The notes under the pieces: generated by a model
The model's database searches: none
Seen by the model: the letters and a program-made list of their open reading frames with translations, nothing else
What the model was told of the DNA's origin: nothing
Made by a program: the position numbers and the translations under genes
Part shown: piece after piece, positions 1 to 8,212 of the stretch
Numbering within the stretch: position 1 is the stretch's first letter
How the letters are laid out: each line of letters begins with the position of its first letter
Assembly: GCF_008764295.1 (NCBI RefSeq)
Contig: NZ_VTQX01000026.1
Span: forward strand, 1-53,635
Direction of reading: 5' to 3'
Source of the DNA: Bacillus methanolicus
Lineage (GTDB): Bacteria > Bacillota > Bacilli > Bacillales > Cytobacillaceae
DNA: 53,635 bases

Positions 1-35
1 GAGTACAAATTATCGGATATTCTCTAACCATGAAA

Positions 36-60
36 AGGACCGGGCTATGCCCGGTTTTTC
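36..60 (+). terminator. Rho-independent terminator of an upstream gene
   Basis: A seven-base stem (ACCGGGC / GCCCGGT) with a three-base loop is followed by a run of five Ts. It probably ends a plus-strand gene that lies to the left of the window. Confidence 0.8.
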
Positions 61-108
61 TTATATATGTTTCTACCTCGTGTCATCAAAACTAGATTAA
101 GTGCCTTC

Positions 109-273
109 AATACGGCGAAACAGGCAATTCATGTGGAATCGGTGCAATTCGATAGCCAAGTGCAGTTCCCGTGAAAACGAGCGCAATCCCAGTGGAAATA
201 CGCGTACTCAATGCGGAAACGTGCCTCTCAACACAGGGATCCGCACAAATCCAGCGCAACGTGAATCTGCCTC
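109..273. repeat. Degenerate tandem array, about eight units of 20-22 bp
   Basis: The stretch divides into units starting near 109, 131, 151, 170, 190, 210, 230 and 252. Each unit looks like a variant of n-A-G-T-G-G-A-A-A-n-n-G-C-G-C-A-A-T-T-C, with a GGAA or GAAA core and a GC-rich GCAA/GTGC segment ending in TC. Units 170-189, 190-209 and 210-229 are exactly 20 bp and the clearest. Short open frames on both strands here have no ribosome site and are explained by the repeat. The unit boundaries were drawn by eye. Confidence 0.6.
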
Positions 274-370
274 CTAAAAATAGGCTCAATCAATACGTAG
301 ATCTGCTGATCCCCCCAAACTCCTGCAATCTCCAACAACTGACCTTCCAAGAATTACTGTAAAGGCTCGT

Positions 371-409
371 TTTTAATGCACTTTACAAAACCAATACAAA
401 CTTTATAAT
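371..409 (+). promoter_or_regulatory. phnG promoter with Pho-box-like 11-bp periodic hexamers
   Basis: TTTACA at 382-387 and TATAAT at 404-409 are separated by 16 bp and make a good sigma-A type promoter. TTTTAA (371), TTTACA (382) and AATACA (393) also recur every 11 bp, which is the arrangement of PhoP binding repeats TT(A/T/C)ACA in Bacillus. The promoter is well supported. The Pho-box reading is an inference, because only one hexamer matches fully. Confidence 0.55.
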
Positions 410-481
410 TCTTTAACGTTCACTTACTTGGCAACAAGGTAGATTTAAGATGTTAAACAAATCATAGACGGAGGCCCTGAG

Positions 482-907
482 ATGAAAAGAAGACGAAGAA
501 CGGAAATCTTAATCAATGGCTCTCGAACGCTAGTAGAACAACTGGCCCAAACTATTACTGACAACTATCGGGTTAAGGCAATTCAAGAGCCAGAGCATGG
601 TTTAGTGATGATGAAAGTGCGAGAAACTTCAAAGAAATCACTATTTTATCTAGGGGAGGCTTTGGTGACGGAGTGCAAGGTTCAGGTAGAAGAGGTGATT
701 GGAATGGGCATTGTTATTGGTGACCAAAAGGATTTTGCTTATAAATTAGCGATCATCGATGCTGCCTTTGAAGCACAATTAGCAGAAACTGACGAATGGA
801 TTAAACTTTTAGAAAGTGAGGAAGAAAAGGTACTTCAAGCAAGAAGACTAGAAGAGCAGTCGATTTTGAAAACAAAGGTTCAATTTGAAACGATGGATGT
901 TTCATAA
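482..907 (+). CDS. phnG: PhnG, C-P lyase core complex subunit
   Basis: This 141-residue protein has the length and pattern of PhnG, including the region E-H-G-L-V-M-M-K-V-R-E-T followed by LGEALVTECKVQVE and a G-x-G motif. In E. coli, PhnG, H, I and J form the core that moves methylphosphonate onto ribose triphosphate; PhnG and PhnI take part in the nucleosidase step that uses ATP. A GGAGG lies at 470-474, eight bases before the ATG. It is the first gene of the operon, 13 bp before phnH. The identification is helped strongly by the following genes. Confidence 0.93.
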   Translation: MKRRRRTEILINGSRTLVEQLAQTITDNYRVKAIQEPEHGLVMMKVRETSKKSLFYLGEALVTECKVQVEEVIGMGIVIGDQKDFAYKLAIIDAAFEAQLAETDEWIKLLESEEEKVLQARRLEEQSILKTKVQFETMDVS

Positions 908-920
908 GGAGGAATAGAAA

Positions 921-1514
921 GTGAAGCTAGATATGGTTCACGATATTCAAACGGTGTATCGGAAGCTTGTTGATGCGATGGCAAGACCTGGGCAACTGGC
1001 TGATTTATCGAAGGAAGCGGCCTTAATTGAGGAGAGCGGGGCAATGCCATTTATTCTCTTGGCGTTCACATTATTTGATCAAGAAGTAACTTTTAAAGTG
1101 TTCTCAAAAAGAGAAGCAGCGATTGCAAAATTGATTAATCAATACACATATGCGCAACCAGCTGTTATCGAGGAAGCGGACTACATCTTTGTTTTAGCGG
1201 ATGCAGAGGAAACAGCCTTAAAGGTGGCCATTGAAGGGGCAAAACATGGTACATTAAAAAATCCACATGACTCTGCAACGATTTTTGCTGAAGTTGATGA
1301 AATAACGAATGCTTCTACATTGAAGTTAACGGGGCCAGGCATTCAAAGCGAAGAGTACATCCATGTGGAGACGGAAAGCAAGTGGGTGGCAGAGCGTCAA
1401 GTGAAAAATAAGGAGTATCCACTTGGCGTAGATTTAATGTTTATCGATCGTCGTCAACAGCTTCTTGCGTTGCCGCGAACAACACAAATTACGATAAATA
1501 GGGTGATTGTTTAA
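921..1514 (+). CDS. phnH: PhnH, C-P lyase core complex subunit
   Basis: The 197-residue product starts at GTG, seven bases after an AAGGAGG at 907-913. Near the N-terminus it carries the family signature V-x-R-K-L-V-D-A-M-A-R-P-G-Q-L, equivalent to the FR-x-LM-x-AMARPG motif of PhnH. PhnH is a structural subunit of the PhnGHIJ core with a fold resembling PLP enzymes but without cofactor. Its TAA overlaps the ATG of phnI by one base (TAATG), which implies translational coupling. Confidence 0.95.
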   Translation: MKLDMVHDIQTVYRKLVDAMARPGQLADLSKEAALIEESGAMPFILLAFTLFDQEVTFKVFSKREAAIAKLINQYTYAQPAVIEEADYIFVLADAEETALKVAIEGAKHGTLKNPHDSATIFAEVDEITNASTLKLTGPGIQSEEYIHVETESKWVAERQVKNKEYPLGVDLMFIDRRQQLLALPRTTQITINRVIV

Positions 1515-2632
1515 TGGGATATGTAGCAGTTAAGGGAGGCACGCTTGCGATTGAGGAATCGATAAAGCGCCTCAAATATGAACGGATCCAACAAGGGCAA
1601 ACGATTGAAGTGGAAAAGATACAAGCAGGAATGCGTGGGCTCATCGATCAGGTTATGTCCGAAAGTAGCCTTTACGACGAAGCGCTTGCTGCTCTTGCCA
1701 TTAAGCAGGCTGAAGGAAATCCAGAGGAAGCGGTCTTTTTATTAAGGGCATTTCGCTCAACCGTTCCAAGAAAGCATTATTCAAAGGTAATAGAGTCCCG
1801 AGATATGAAAGTGGAGCGCCGCATTTCCGCTAGTTTTAAAGACATTCCCGGCGGACAAATTCTCGGAGCAACCACTGATTATACACACAGGCTTCTTGAT
1901 TTTCAATTAATGACTGAAACGGATAATAGTGTTCAAGAATGGTTGCATCATTATCTATCCGAAAAATCTGTTCAGAAGCTATCAGGAGAACTGAAACTGC
2001 CAAAAGTGCTCGATTACTTACGAAAAGAAGGTCTCATTTCTCCATGTGAAAACAACGATCGAGAGCCGGATGATGTGACGCGAGAAAGTCTTGAATTCCC
2101 TTCAACTCGAAGCCAACGGCTTCAGGTGTTAACAAGAGGACAAACGGGGGCAGTGACGTCGTTTGCTTATGCGGTTATTCGTGGCTATGGTGATTTGCAT
2201 CCAACAGTAGGGGAGCTTCGAGTGGGAAAGCTACCTGTAACAGTTGCTCCTCCAACCTCGGAGGAGAATGATGTGGAAGATGACTATTATATTGGGGAAG
2301 TTAAGGCCACGGAAGTAGAAATGCTTATGCCCTTCACTGTTGAAAAAGATTATGGAAAAAAAGAGATGGAGTTCGAAATTGGCTATGGTCTGTGCTTAGG
2401 ACAAAATGAAACAAAAGCAATTGCAATGGGGATTCTAGATCATTGTCTAGAGCATCCAAATTTGGAATTTCCAAGTCATAATGAAGAATTTGTGCTCTAT
2501 CATATTGATTCTGTTGAATCAACAGGTTTTATTTCACATTTGAAGATGCCCCATTATGTGACCTTTCAATCAAAATTGGACAGTGTGAGAAAAACGAAAA
2601 AAGTAGCTAGAGAAGAGGTGAAGAACGGGTGA
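1514..2632 (+). CDS. phnI: PhnI, C-P lyase core subunit (ATP nucleosidase / phosphonylation)
   Basis: The protein has 372 residues, close to the usual 350-370, and starts MGYVAVKGG-x-x-AIE with the family block EEAVFLLRAFRSTVPRKHYS about 75 residues in. PhnI, helped by PhnG, H and L, replaces adenine of ATP with the phosphonate to give 5-triphosphoribosyl phosphonate. It overlaps phnH by one base and phnJ by four (GTGA). A stretch around residues 175-195 rich in Asp, Glu and Arg is less conserved and probably a surface loop. Confidence 0.95.
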   Translation: MGYVAVKGGTLAIEESIKRLKYERIQQGQTIEVEKIQAGMRGLIDQVMSESSLYDEALAALAIKQAEGNPEEAVFLLRAFRSTVPRKHYSKVIESRDMKVERRISASFKDIPGGQILGATTDYTHRLLDFQLMTETDNSVQEWLHHYLSEKSVQKLSGELKLPKVLDYLRKEGLISPCENNDREPDDVTRESLEFPSTRSQRLQVLTRGQTGAVTSFAYAVIRGYGDLHPTVGELRVGKLPVTVAPPTSEENDVEDDYYIGEVKATEVEMLMPFTVEKDYGKKEMEFEIGYGLCLGQNETKAIAMGILDHCLEHPNLEFPSHNEEFVLYHIDSVESTGFISHLKMPHYVTFQSKLDSVRKTKKVAREEVKNG

Positions 2633-3474
2633 ATACAACCTATAATTTCGCTTTTTTTGATGAGGGCTCAAAACGAGAGATTCGTAGAGCAACCCTTAAG
2701 GCGATTGCCATTCCTGGCTATCAAGTTCCGTTTGCCTCAAGAGAGATGCCGATTGGTAGAGGATGGGGAACTGGCGGTCTGCAATTAACACTATCATTAA
2801 TAGGAAAGAAAGATGTTCTAAAGGTCATCGACCAAGGTTCAGACGAATCGGTTAATGCCGTCAATATAAAAAAGCTTGTTTCCAATACGACTGGTGTGGA
2901 GGTAACCGAACACACGTCTAAGGCAACCTTGATTCAATCAAGGCATCGCATTCCTGAGGTGCCTTTAACAAAGGAGCAAATCCTAGTTTTGCAGGTTCCG
3001 TTGCCGGAGCCGCTACGCTATTATGAGCCAAGTGAAACGGAAACAAAAAAGCTTCATGCGGAAAAAGAATATAGTGGAGCATGGCTGATGCTGTTTGAAC
3101 AGATTATGAAATATGGGGGTATGACAACAGGTGCCGATCATCCAGTTCTTGTTCATGATCGCTATGTGATGGCGCCTAGTCCAATTCCTCGTTTTGATAA
3201 TCCAAAAATGAATGCAAATGAGGCATTGATTTTATTAGGAGCAGGACGTGAAAAGAAGGTATACGCCGTTCCTCCATATACAAAGGTGGTTTCACTAGAC
3301 TTTGAGGACTACCCATTTCAAGCGGAAACTTTTGCTGATAAACATTGCCGTTTATGTGGGCAGACTAACGTATTTTTAGATGAACTTGTAGATGAATTAA
3401 CGGATGAAACAGTTTACCAATGTAATGATACGAGCAATTGTCTCGAAAAATTAAATTCCGTTGGAGTGAAATAG
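2629..3474 (+). CDS. phnJ: PhnJ, radical SAM-dependent C-P lyase
   Basis: This is the catalytic C-P bond-cleaving subunit. Cysteines at residues 240, 243, 265 and 271 give the spacing C-x2-C-x21-C-x5-C. This is the same spacing as the E. coli cysteines that bind the 4Fe-4S cluster (first three) and supply the reactive thiol (fourth). The N-terminal block NFAFFDEGSKREIRRA and the segment PMGRGWGTGGLQ-like (residues 42-54) are also typical. It starts at GTG inside the GTGA overlap with phnI, and phnK follows without a gap. All catalytic cysteines are present, so the enzyme should be active. Confidence 0.96.
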   Translation: MNTTYNFAFFDEGSKREIRRATLKAIAIPGYQVPFASREMPIGRGWGTGGLQLTLSLIGKKDVLKVIDQGSDESVNAVNIKKLVSNTTGVEVTEHTSKATLIQSRHRIPEVPLTKEQILVLQVPLPEPLRYYEPSETETKKLHAEKEYSGAWLMLFEQIMKYGGMTTGADHPVLVHDRYVMAPSPIPRFDNPKMNANEALILLGAGREKKVYAVPPYTKVVSLDFEDYPFQAETFADKHCRLCGQTNVFLDELVDELTDETVYQCNDTSNCLEKLNSVGVK

Positions 3475-4320
3475 ATGACAGACTTTGAAGTGCCAGTTTT
3501 AACAGTGAAAAATTTGAATAAACAATATGGGCCAGGATGTTTTAAGTGTCGAGGTGGGGAATCTGCCAGTCTTGTAAAAAACTATTGTCAAGTTTGTGGT
3601 ACGGTATACGCTTGTCGCAATGTTTCCTTTGATGTTTTTCCAGGAGAGGTATTAGGAATTGTCGGCGAAAGCGGCAGTGGTAAATCAACATTAATGCAAT
3701 GTCTTTACTTTGATCAGGAAGTGACGAGTGGTGAGGCATACGTTAGTGACTATGAAAATGGGGAAAAGAATTTATTTCAAGAATCTTCCCAGCAGAAACG
3801 CTATATTCGCAATCATATTATGGGGAAGGTCTATCAAAATCCATTATTAGGTTTACGGATGAATTTTTCCTCGATTGGCAATATAGCAGAAAAGCTGATA
3901 GCTGCCGGCAATAACCATGTTGGAATGATGGAAAGCAGAGGAACTGAACTGTTGAATAAAGTCCACATCCCCGTGCACCGCAGAAAAGAAGCGCCGAAAA
4001 ATTTCTCTGGTGGTATGCAGCAACGTGTTCAAATTGCCAAAGCCCTTTCCAATCATCCGCCATTACTTTTGTTAGATGAAGTTACAACAGGTCTTGACCT
4101 TTCTGTTCAAGCAAGTGTACTCGATTTAATTAAAGGTTTGCAACGGGAGCTTGGTATTAGTATTGTTCTTGTCTCTCATGATTTAGGCGTTATCCGCATG
4201 CTGGCTGATCGGACGCTTGTGATGCTAGAAGGAAAGGTGATTGAGCAAGGACTGACGGATCGGATTTTAGAGGATCCGCAGCATCCATATACACAGCTTT
4301 TGGTTCATTCCTTGCTTTAG
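3475..4320 (+). CDS. phnK: PhnK, C-P lyase-associated ABC ATPase with a Cys-rich insertion
   Basis: The 281-residue ATPase has Walker A GESGSGKST (residues 64-72), signature SGGMQQR, Walker B LLLLDEV and the switch histidine in VSHDLG. PhnK resembles oligopeptide-type ATPases and docks on the PhnGHIJ core. E. coli PhnK is about 250 residues. The extra length here is an N-terminal insertion with cysteines at 22, 25, 38, 41 and 47, arranged C-x2-C-x12-C-x2-C, which looks like a zinc ribbon. Walker B ends in DEV instead of the usual DEP. The ATG directly follows the phnJ stop codon. Confidence 0.92.
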   Translation: MTDFEVPVLTVKNLNKQYGPGCFKCRGGESASLVKNYCQVCGTVYACRNVSFDVFPGEVLGIVGESGSGKSTLMQCLYFDQEVTSGEAYVSDYENGEKNLFQESSQQKRYIRNHIMGKVYQNPLLGLRMNFSSIGNIAEKLIAAGNNHVGMMESRGTELLNKVHIPVHRRKEAPKNFSGGMQQRVQIAKALSNHPPLLLLDEVTTGLDLSVQASVLDLIKGLQRELGISIVLVSHDLGVIRMLADRTLVMLEGKVIEQGLTDRILEDPQHPYTQLLVHSLL

Positions 4321-4356
4321 AGATACAAAAAATTTGGATGTTAAGGAGGAAGGAAT

Positions 4357-5535
4357 TTGTACGTCATCACAAATGGTCGATTGATTACCGAAGAAACGGT
4401 GCTGCATGGCTATGATTTATTAATAGAAGAAGATCGAATTGCTAAGATTGCTCCAAGAGGAGAAATTAAGTTTCAGGAAGGACTTGAAATTATTGACGCA
4501 GGTGGCGGTTATGTGTCACCAGGCTTTATTGACATCCACTCAGATTATATTGAACATATGGCGGCTCCACGACCGACTTCGCTAATGAATTTTGATTTAA
4601 GTTTGCGAGAATCGGAAAAGGAGCTAATCACCCATGGAATTACAACGATGTTTCATTCCCTTTCTCTTTATAAAGGTTCGGAGTATGATTATAAGCCAAT
4701 TCGCGAGCCTGAAAACGTTCGTAAATTTATCGATTTAATTGAGAAGAGTCACCATACAAAGCATCTTGTTCGTCACCGTTTTCATGCCCGATTTGAAATT
4801 GATAATGTTGAGGAAATCGATAATCTCAAACATTATATTACCGAGAATAAAGTTCATTTAGTATCGTTTATGGATCATACTCCAGGTCAGGGACAATATC
4901 GTCATTTAGAGGTTTACCGCAAAACAGTGCGAGGCTATAACAACCTGAGTGATACTTCTATTGATGTGCTCATTCGTAATCATCAGATGAAGGAAAAGCT
5001 GTCGATTGATGACATTAAGGAAATTGCGGAGCTCGCCCACAAGCATCATATTGCCGTTGCTTCCCATGACGACGATACGATTGAAAAAGTAGAGCTTGTT
5101 CATAGTTTCGGCACTACTATTAGCGAGTTTCCGATTACACTTGAGGTGGCGAAAAGGGCAAAGGAACTCGGCATGTATACTATCGCCGGAGCACCCAATG
5201 TGCTGTTAGGAGGCTCTCATAGTGGGAACTTAGGAGCAGCTGAAGCGATTTACGAGCAAGCAATTGATATTTTATGCAGCGACTATTATCCAGCAGCAAT
5301 GCTCCATTCTATCTTTACTTTAGTAAATCAATATGAGCTCGATTTAGCAGATATGATGAAGCTAGTCACAATTAATCCTGCCAAGGCAGTCAAAATGGAT
5401 CATGATATCGGCTCCCTTTGTGAAGGTAAAAAGGCAGATCTATTAATTATTGAAAAAATAGCTGGTGATTTTCCTGTCATTACAAGCGTCTTTGTTGACG
5501 GTAAACTAATTCAAAAAACAAATTACCGGATTTAA
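4357..5535 (+). CDS. phnM: PhnM, ribosyl phosphonate triphosphate diphosphatase
   Basis: This 392-residue amidohydrolase removes pyrophosphate from 5-triphosphoribosyl phosphonate to make the PhnJ substrate. Metal-binding motifs are visible: GFIDIHSDYIE near residue 58, the segment FMDHTPGQGQY, HDDDT, and a C-terminal NPAKAV-x-x-D-x-D-x-GSL-x-x-GKKADL typical of amidohydrolases. The start is TTG at 4357, supported by TTAAGGAGGA at 4341-4350; no ATG fits. The order phnK-phnM-phnL differs from phnK-phnL-phnM of E. coli. It ends six bases before phnL. Confidence 0.94.
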   Translation: MYVITNGRLITEETVLHGYDLLIEEDRIAKIAPRGEIKFQEGLEIIDAGGGYVSPGFIDIHSDYIEHMAAPRPTSLMNFDLSLRESEKELITHGITTMFHSLSLYKGSEYDYKPIREPENVRKFIDLIEKSHHTKHLVRHRFHARFEIDNVEEIDNLKHYITENKVHLVSFMDHTPGQGQYRHLEVYRKTVRGYNNLSDTSIDVLIRNHQMKEKLSIDDIKEIAELAHKHHIAVASHDDDTIEKVELVHSFGTTISEFPITLEVAKRAKELGMYTIAGAPNVLLGGSHSGNLGAAEAIYEQAIDILCSDYYPAAMLHSIFTLVNQYELDLADMMKLVTINPAKAVKMDHDIGSLCEGKKADLLIIEKIAGDFPVITSVFVDGKLIQKTNYRI

Positions 5536-5540
5536 GAAGG

Positions 5541-6275
5541 ATGAAAGCAGGTGAGCAGGTGGAACCAATATTAAAAATTCAGGGATTATCGAAATCGTTT
5601 AATCTTCACAACCTTGGCAAGCATATCCGTGCTGTAAGTCAGGTAGCGATGGAGCTAAGAGAAGGCGAGTTTGTCGGAATTACTGGAAAAAGCGGCAGCG
5701 GGAAATCGACCATCTTAAAATGTATTTATGGAACTTACCGCATTGAGGAAGGAAGCATTTGCTATCATTCTGAAAAATTTGGAGCCGTGAACTTAGCGAA
5801 AGCGACGGAGCGGCAAGTGCTCTATTTGCGAAAACACGAGATAGGTTACGTTTCACAATTTTTAAATGTGATGCCAAGAACAACAGCGAGGCAGCTTGTA
5901 ACACAGGCAATTTTGGAGATGAATGAGGATCAACGATTTGCAGACAGAGAAACGGAGAAAATTCTCTCTCACTTTGAATTAGCACAGGAATTATGGGATA
6001 GCTATCCTACTACTTTTTCTGGTGGCGAAAAATTAAGACTTAATATTGCTAGAGCCATGGTGAAAAAGCCACGCCTTCTTCTTTTAGATGAGCCGACAGC
6101 TAGTCTAGATCATGATTCAAAGCTTAAGGTAAAACAGCTTATTGAACAGTTAATAGAAGAAGGTACGACGATGCTCGGTATTTTTCATGATTTGGAATTT
6201 ATGAACAACCTATGCGATCGGGAATATAACATGGAGAACGGAGTGTTCTCACATGCTGGCTTTACTGATTCTTAA
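5541..6275 (+). CDS. phnL: PhnL, C-P lyase-associated ABC ATPase
   Basis: The 244-residue ATPase has Walker A GKSGSGKST, a long segment Y-L-R-K-H-E-I-G-Y-V-S-Q-F-L typical of PhnL, signature FSGGEKLRLNIARA and Walker B LLLLDEPTASLD. PhnL binds the core through PhnK in the E. coli complex and is needed for the nucleosidase step. The ribosome site AGAAGG lies only a few bases before the ATG, so a GTG six codons in could also be used. The stop codon overlaps a TTAACA hexamer that begins the control region of phnD. Confidence 0.92.
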   Translation: MKAGEQVEPILKIQGLSKSFNLHNLGKHIRAVSQVAMELREGEFVGITGKSGSGKSTILKCIYGTYRIEEGSICYHSEKFGAVNLAKATERQVLYLRKHEIGYVSQFLNVMPRTTARQLVTQAILEMNEDQRFADRETEKILSHFELAQELWDSYPTTFSGGEKLRLNIARAMVKKPRLLLLDEPTASLDHDSKLKVKQLIEQLIEEGTTMLGIFHDLEFMNNLCDREYNMENGVFSHAGFTDS

Positions 6276-6331
6276 CAATTCATAATATTGTGTTAATAGT
6301 AGATTGACATTTACTAGATATAGTATATAAG
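6272..6331 (+). promoter_or_regulatory. phnD promoter with Pho-box-like repeats
   Basis: TTGACA (6304-6309) and TATAAG (6326-6331) are 16 bp apart. Hexamers resembling PhoP repeats lie at 6272 (TTAACA), 6282 (ATAATA), 6293 (TTAATA) and 6304 (TTGACA), spaced 10-11 bp apart. This suggests that the transport genes have their own phosphate-controlled promoter in addition to read-through from phnL. The promoter is fairly sure, the regulator less so. Confidence 0.5.
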
Positions 6332-6362
6332 GGTAATAAATTAAAAGGTGAGGAGATTTAAA

Positions 6363-7397
6363 ATGAAGAAATCGTTTTTGTTATTACTATCTTTTGTCAT
6401 TCTATTCATTGCTGGTTGTTCCTCTTCAACAAATTCAGGAGGATCAGATAAAGACGAGCTTACGATTGCATGGCTACCAAATGAATCTGGTGCTGATTTG
6501 ACAGAGGCTCGTGATGAAATTGGTAAGGTCATTGAAGAAAAAACAGGAAAAACGGTCAAACATCAAACGACAACAGATTACATCGTTGCAATTGAAGCGA
6601 TTGCGAATGGAAATGCAGATATGGCTTTCTTAGGAGCTCAAGGTTATATAGAAGCAAATAACAAAAATGATAAGGTTCAACCATTGGTGGTTCCAACAGG
6701 TGCCTCCGGTACTTTAGATGATGCGGTTTACTATAGCTGGTTAGCAGTTGAAGTCGATAATGCTGATCAATATAAAAATGGTGCCGATTTTGCGATTGAC
6801 AATATTCAAGGAAAGAAATTTTCATTCGTATCAAATAGCTCCACATCAGGTTTTAAAGTTCCTTCTACTGGAATTGTGGATTATTTCAGTGAAAAAGCAG
6901 AATTTAGTGATTTAACTGCAGATGATCTATTAGAAGGCGGATCAGATAAGTTCTTTAGTGAGGTTTTGTACGGCGGCTCTCATCAAGGTTCTGCGGTTAA
7001 CCTTTTATCAGGAAAAGCGGATGTTGCCGCATTCTGTGATACTTGTGTGAACAACTATGTAGAGCTTGTTGAGGGAGAAGAGAATCGTCCAGGTGCGATT
7101 TATCGAGTAAAAGACGATGCTGCTGAGCCGTTTAACACAGTGGTGGGAAAAGAATTTATTTTAATCTCTGTTACACCGGTTTTAAATGCTCCATTTGCTA
7201 TTAATACAGAAAACATTAGTGAGGAGCTTAGAAAACAGCTTCTTGAGATCATGACTTCAGACGATATTGCCAATAATGAAAAAGTATTCGTACCAGAGGA
7301 TTCTGAGTTTTCAGGATTATTTAGTAAGACAGCTGACGAACGTTTAGTAGAAGTAGAGGATGCTTGGTTTAACCCGATTCGTGAGCTTTCAAAATAA
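6363..7397 (+). CDS. phnD: PhnD, phosphonate-binding lipoprotein
   Basis: The product has 344 residues with a lipoprotein signal ending in FIAGC (Cys 19), so it is anchored outside the membrane. It continues with the PhnD/SsuA-type pattern: LTIAWLPNESG near the start, then VAIEAIANGNADMAFLGAQGY, and a late SGKADVAAFCDTC. It captures phosphonates for PhnC/PhnE. The ATG at 6363 is preferred to a GTG at 6348 because GAGGAG lies at 6350-6355 and the signal peptide then starts MKKSF. It leads the phnD-C-E-E block. Confidence 0.93.
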   Translation: MKKSFLLLLSFVILFIAGCSSSTNSGGSDKDELTIAWLPNESGADLTEARDEIGKVIEEKTGKTVKHQTTTDYIVAIEAIANGNADMAFLGAQGYIEANNKNDKVQPLVVPTGASGTLDDAVYYSWLAVEVDNADQYKNGADFAIDNIQGKKFSFVSNSSTSGFKVPSTGIVDYFSEKAEFSDLTADDLLEGGSDKFFSEVLYGGSHQGSAVNLLSGKADVAAFCDTCVNNYVELVEGEENRPGAIYRVKDDAAEPFNTVVGKEFILISVTPVLNAPFAINTENISEELRKQLLEIMTSDDIANNEKVFVPEDSEFSGLFSKTADERLVEVEDAWFNPIRELSK

Positions 7398-7423
7398 TTA
7401 TATGAAATAAGGAGAGTTAATCT

Positions 7424-8212
7424 ATGACAGCCTTATTAGAAGTCAATCATGTATCCAAGCAATTTGGAAATGATTCCAAGGCGTTATCAGATGTTAACTT
7501 TACCGTCAATGAAGGAGAGTTTGTATCGATCATCGGTCCATCTGGAGCGGGGAAGTCAACTCTCCTTCGCTGTATCAATCGAATGATTGATGCAACAAGC
7601 GGAGAAATAACCTTTGATAACATGAACGTAATGAATTTGAAGAAAAAAGAATTGAAAATGGTTCGGACAAGAATTGGCATGATTTTTCAACACTATAATT
7701 TAGTCAATCGTTTAAGCGTGATTGAGAATACGCTACACGGAAATTTAGGAAAAAAATCAACGATTGCTGGTGTACTTGGTCTTTATAATCAAGCGGAGAA
7801 AGAGCAGGCAGTTCAGATTTTATCCATGCTTGGTTTGGAAGAGCATATTTATAAGCGTGCAGATCAGTTAAGCGGTGGTCAAAAGCAGCGTGTTGGCATC
7901 GCGCGGGCACTTATCCAAAATCCTCGGATGCTTTTGTGCGATGAGCCCATTGCGTCTTTAGATCCGAACTCAGCGAAAACGATTATGGATCATCTTCGTA
8001 CGATTTCGTCGCAAATGGGTATTACAGTAATTGTTAATTTACACCAAGTAGATGTTGCGTTAAAGTACTCCGATAAGATTATAGGGATAAATAAAGGTCA
8101 GGTCGTCTTCAACGGGAGCCCGAAGGATATTACAAAAGAAGACATTCAGCGAATTTACGGTTCGGAAGCTGAGGATCTGATTTTTGACATAGGAGGCATC
8201 CATGCAAGCTGA
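7424..8212 (+). CDS. phnC: PhnC, phosphonate ABC transporter ATPase
   Basis: The 262-residue ATPase has Walker A GPSGAGKST, the Q-loop segment MIFQHYNLVNRLSVIENTLHG typical of PhnC, signature [15 protein letters not shown] and Walker B LLCDEPIASLD. It powers uptake through the two PhnE permeases. AAGGAG at 7410-7415 precedes the ATG. The last 11 bases overlap the first permease gene. Confidence 0.95.
   Translation: MTALLEVNHVSKQFGNDSKALSDVNFTVNEGEFVSIIGPSGAGKSTLLRCINRMIDATSGEITFDNMNVMNLKKKELKMVRTRIGMIFQHYNLVNRLSVIENTLHGNLGKKSTIAGVLGLYNQAEKEQAVQILSMLGLEEHIYKRADQLSGGQKQRVGIARALIQNPRMLLCDEPIASLDPNSAKTIMDHLRTISSQMGITVIVNLHQVDVALKYSDKIIGINKGQVVFNGSPKDITKEDIQRIYGSEAEDLIFDIGGIHAS

Noticed and set aside
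171..362. 63-codon frame on the plus strand and a 60-codon frame on the minus strand (107-289)
   Set aside because: No ribosome site, composition follows the 20-bp repeat array, and both frames cross the same repeat units.
4906..5103. Antisense frames inside phn genes and other well-supported genes
   Set aside because: They have no ribosome sites and are mirror frames of strongly coding DNA.
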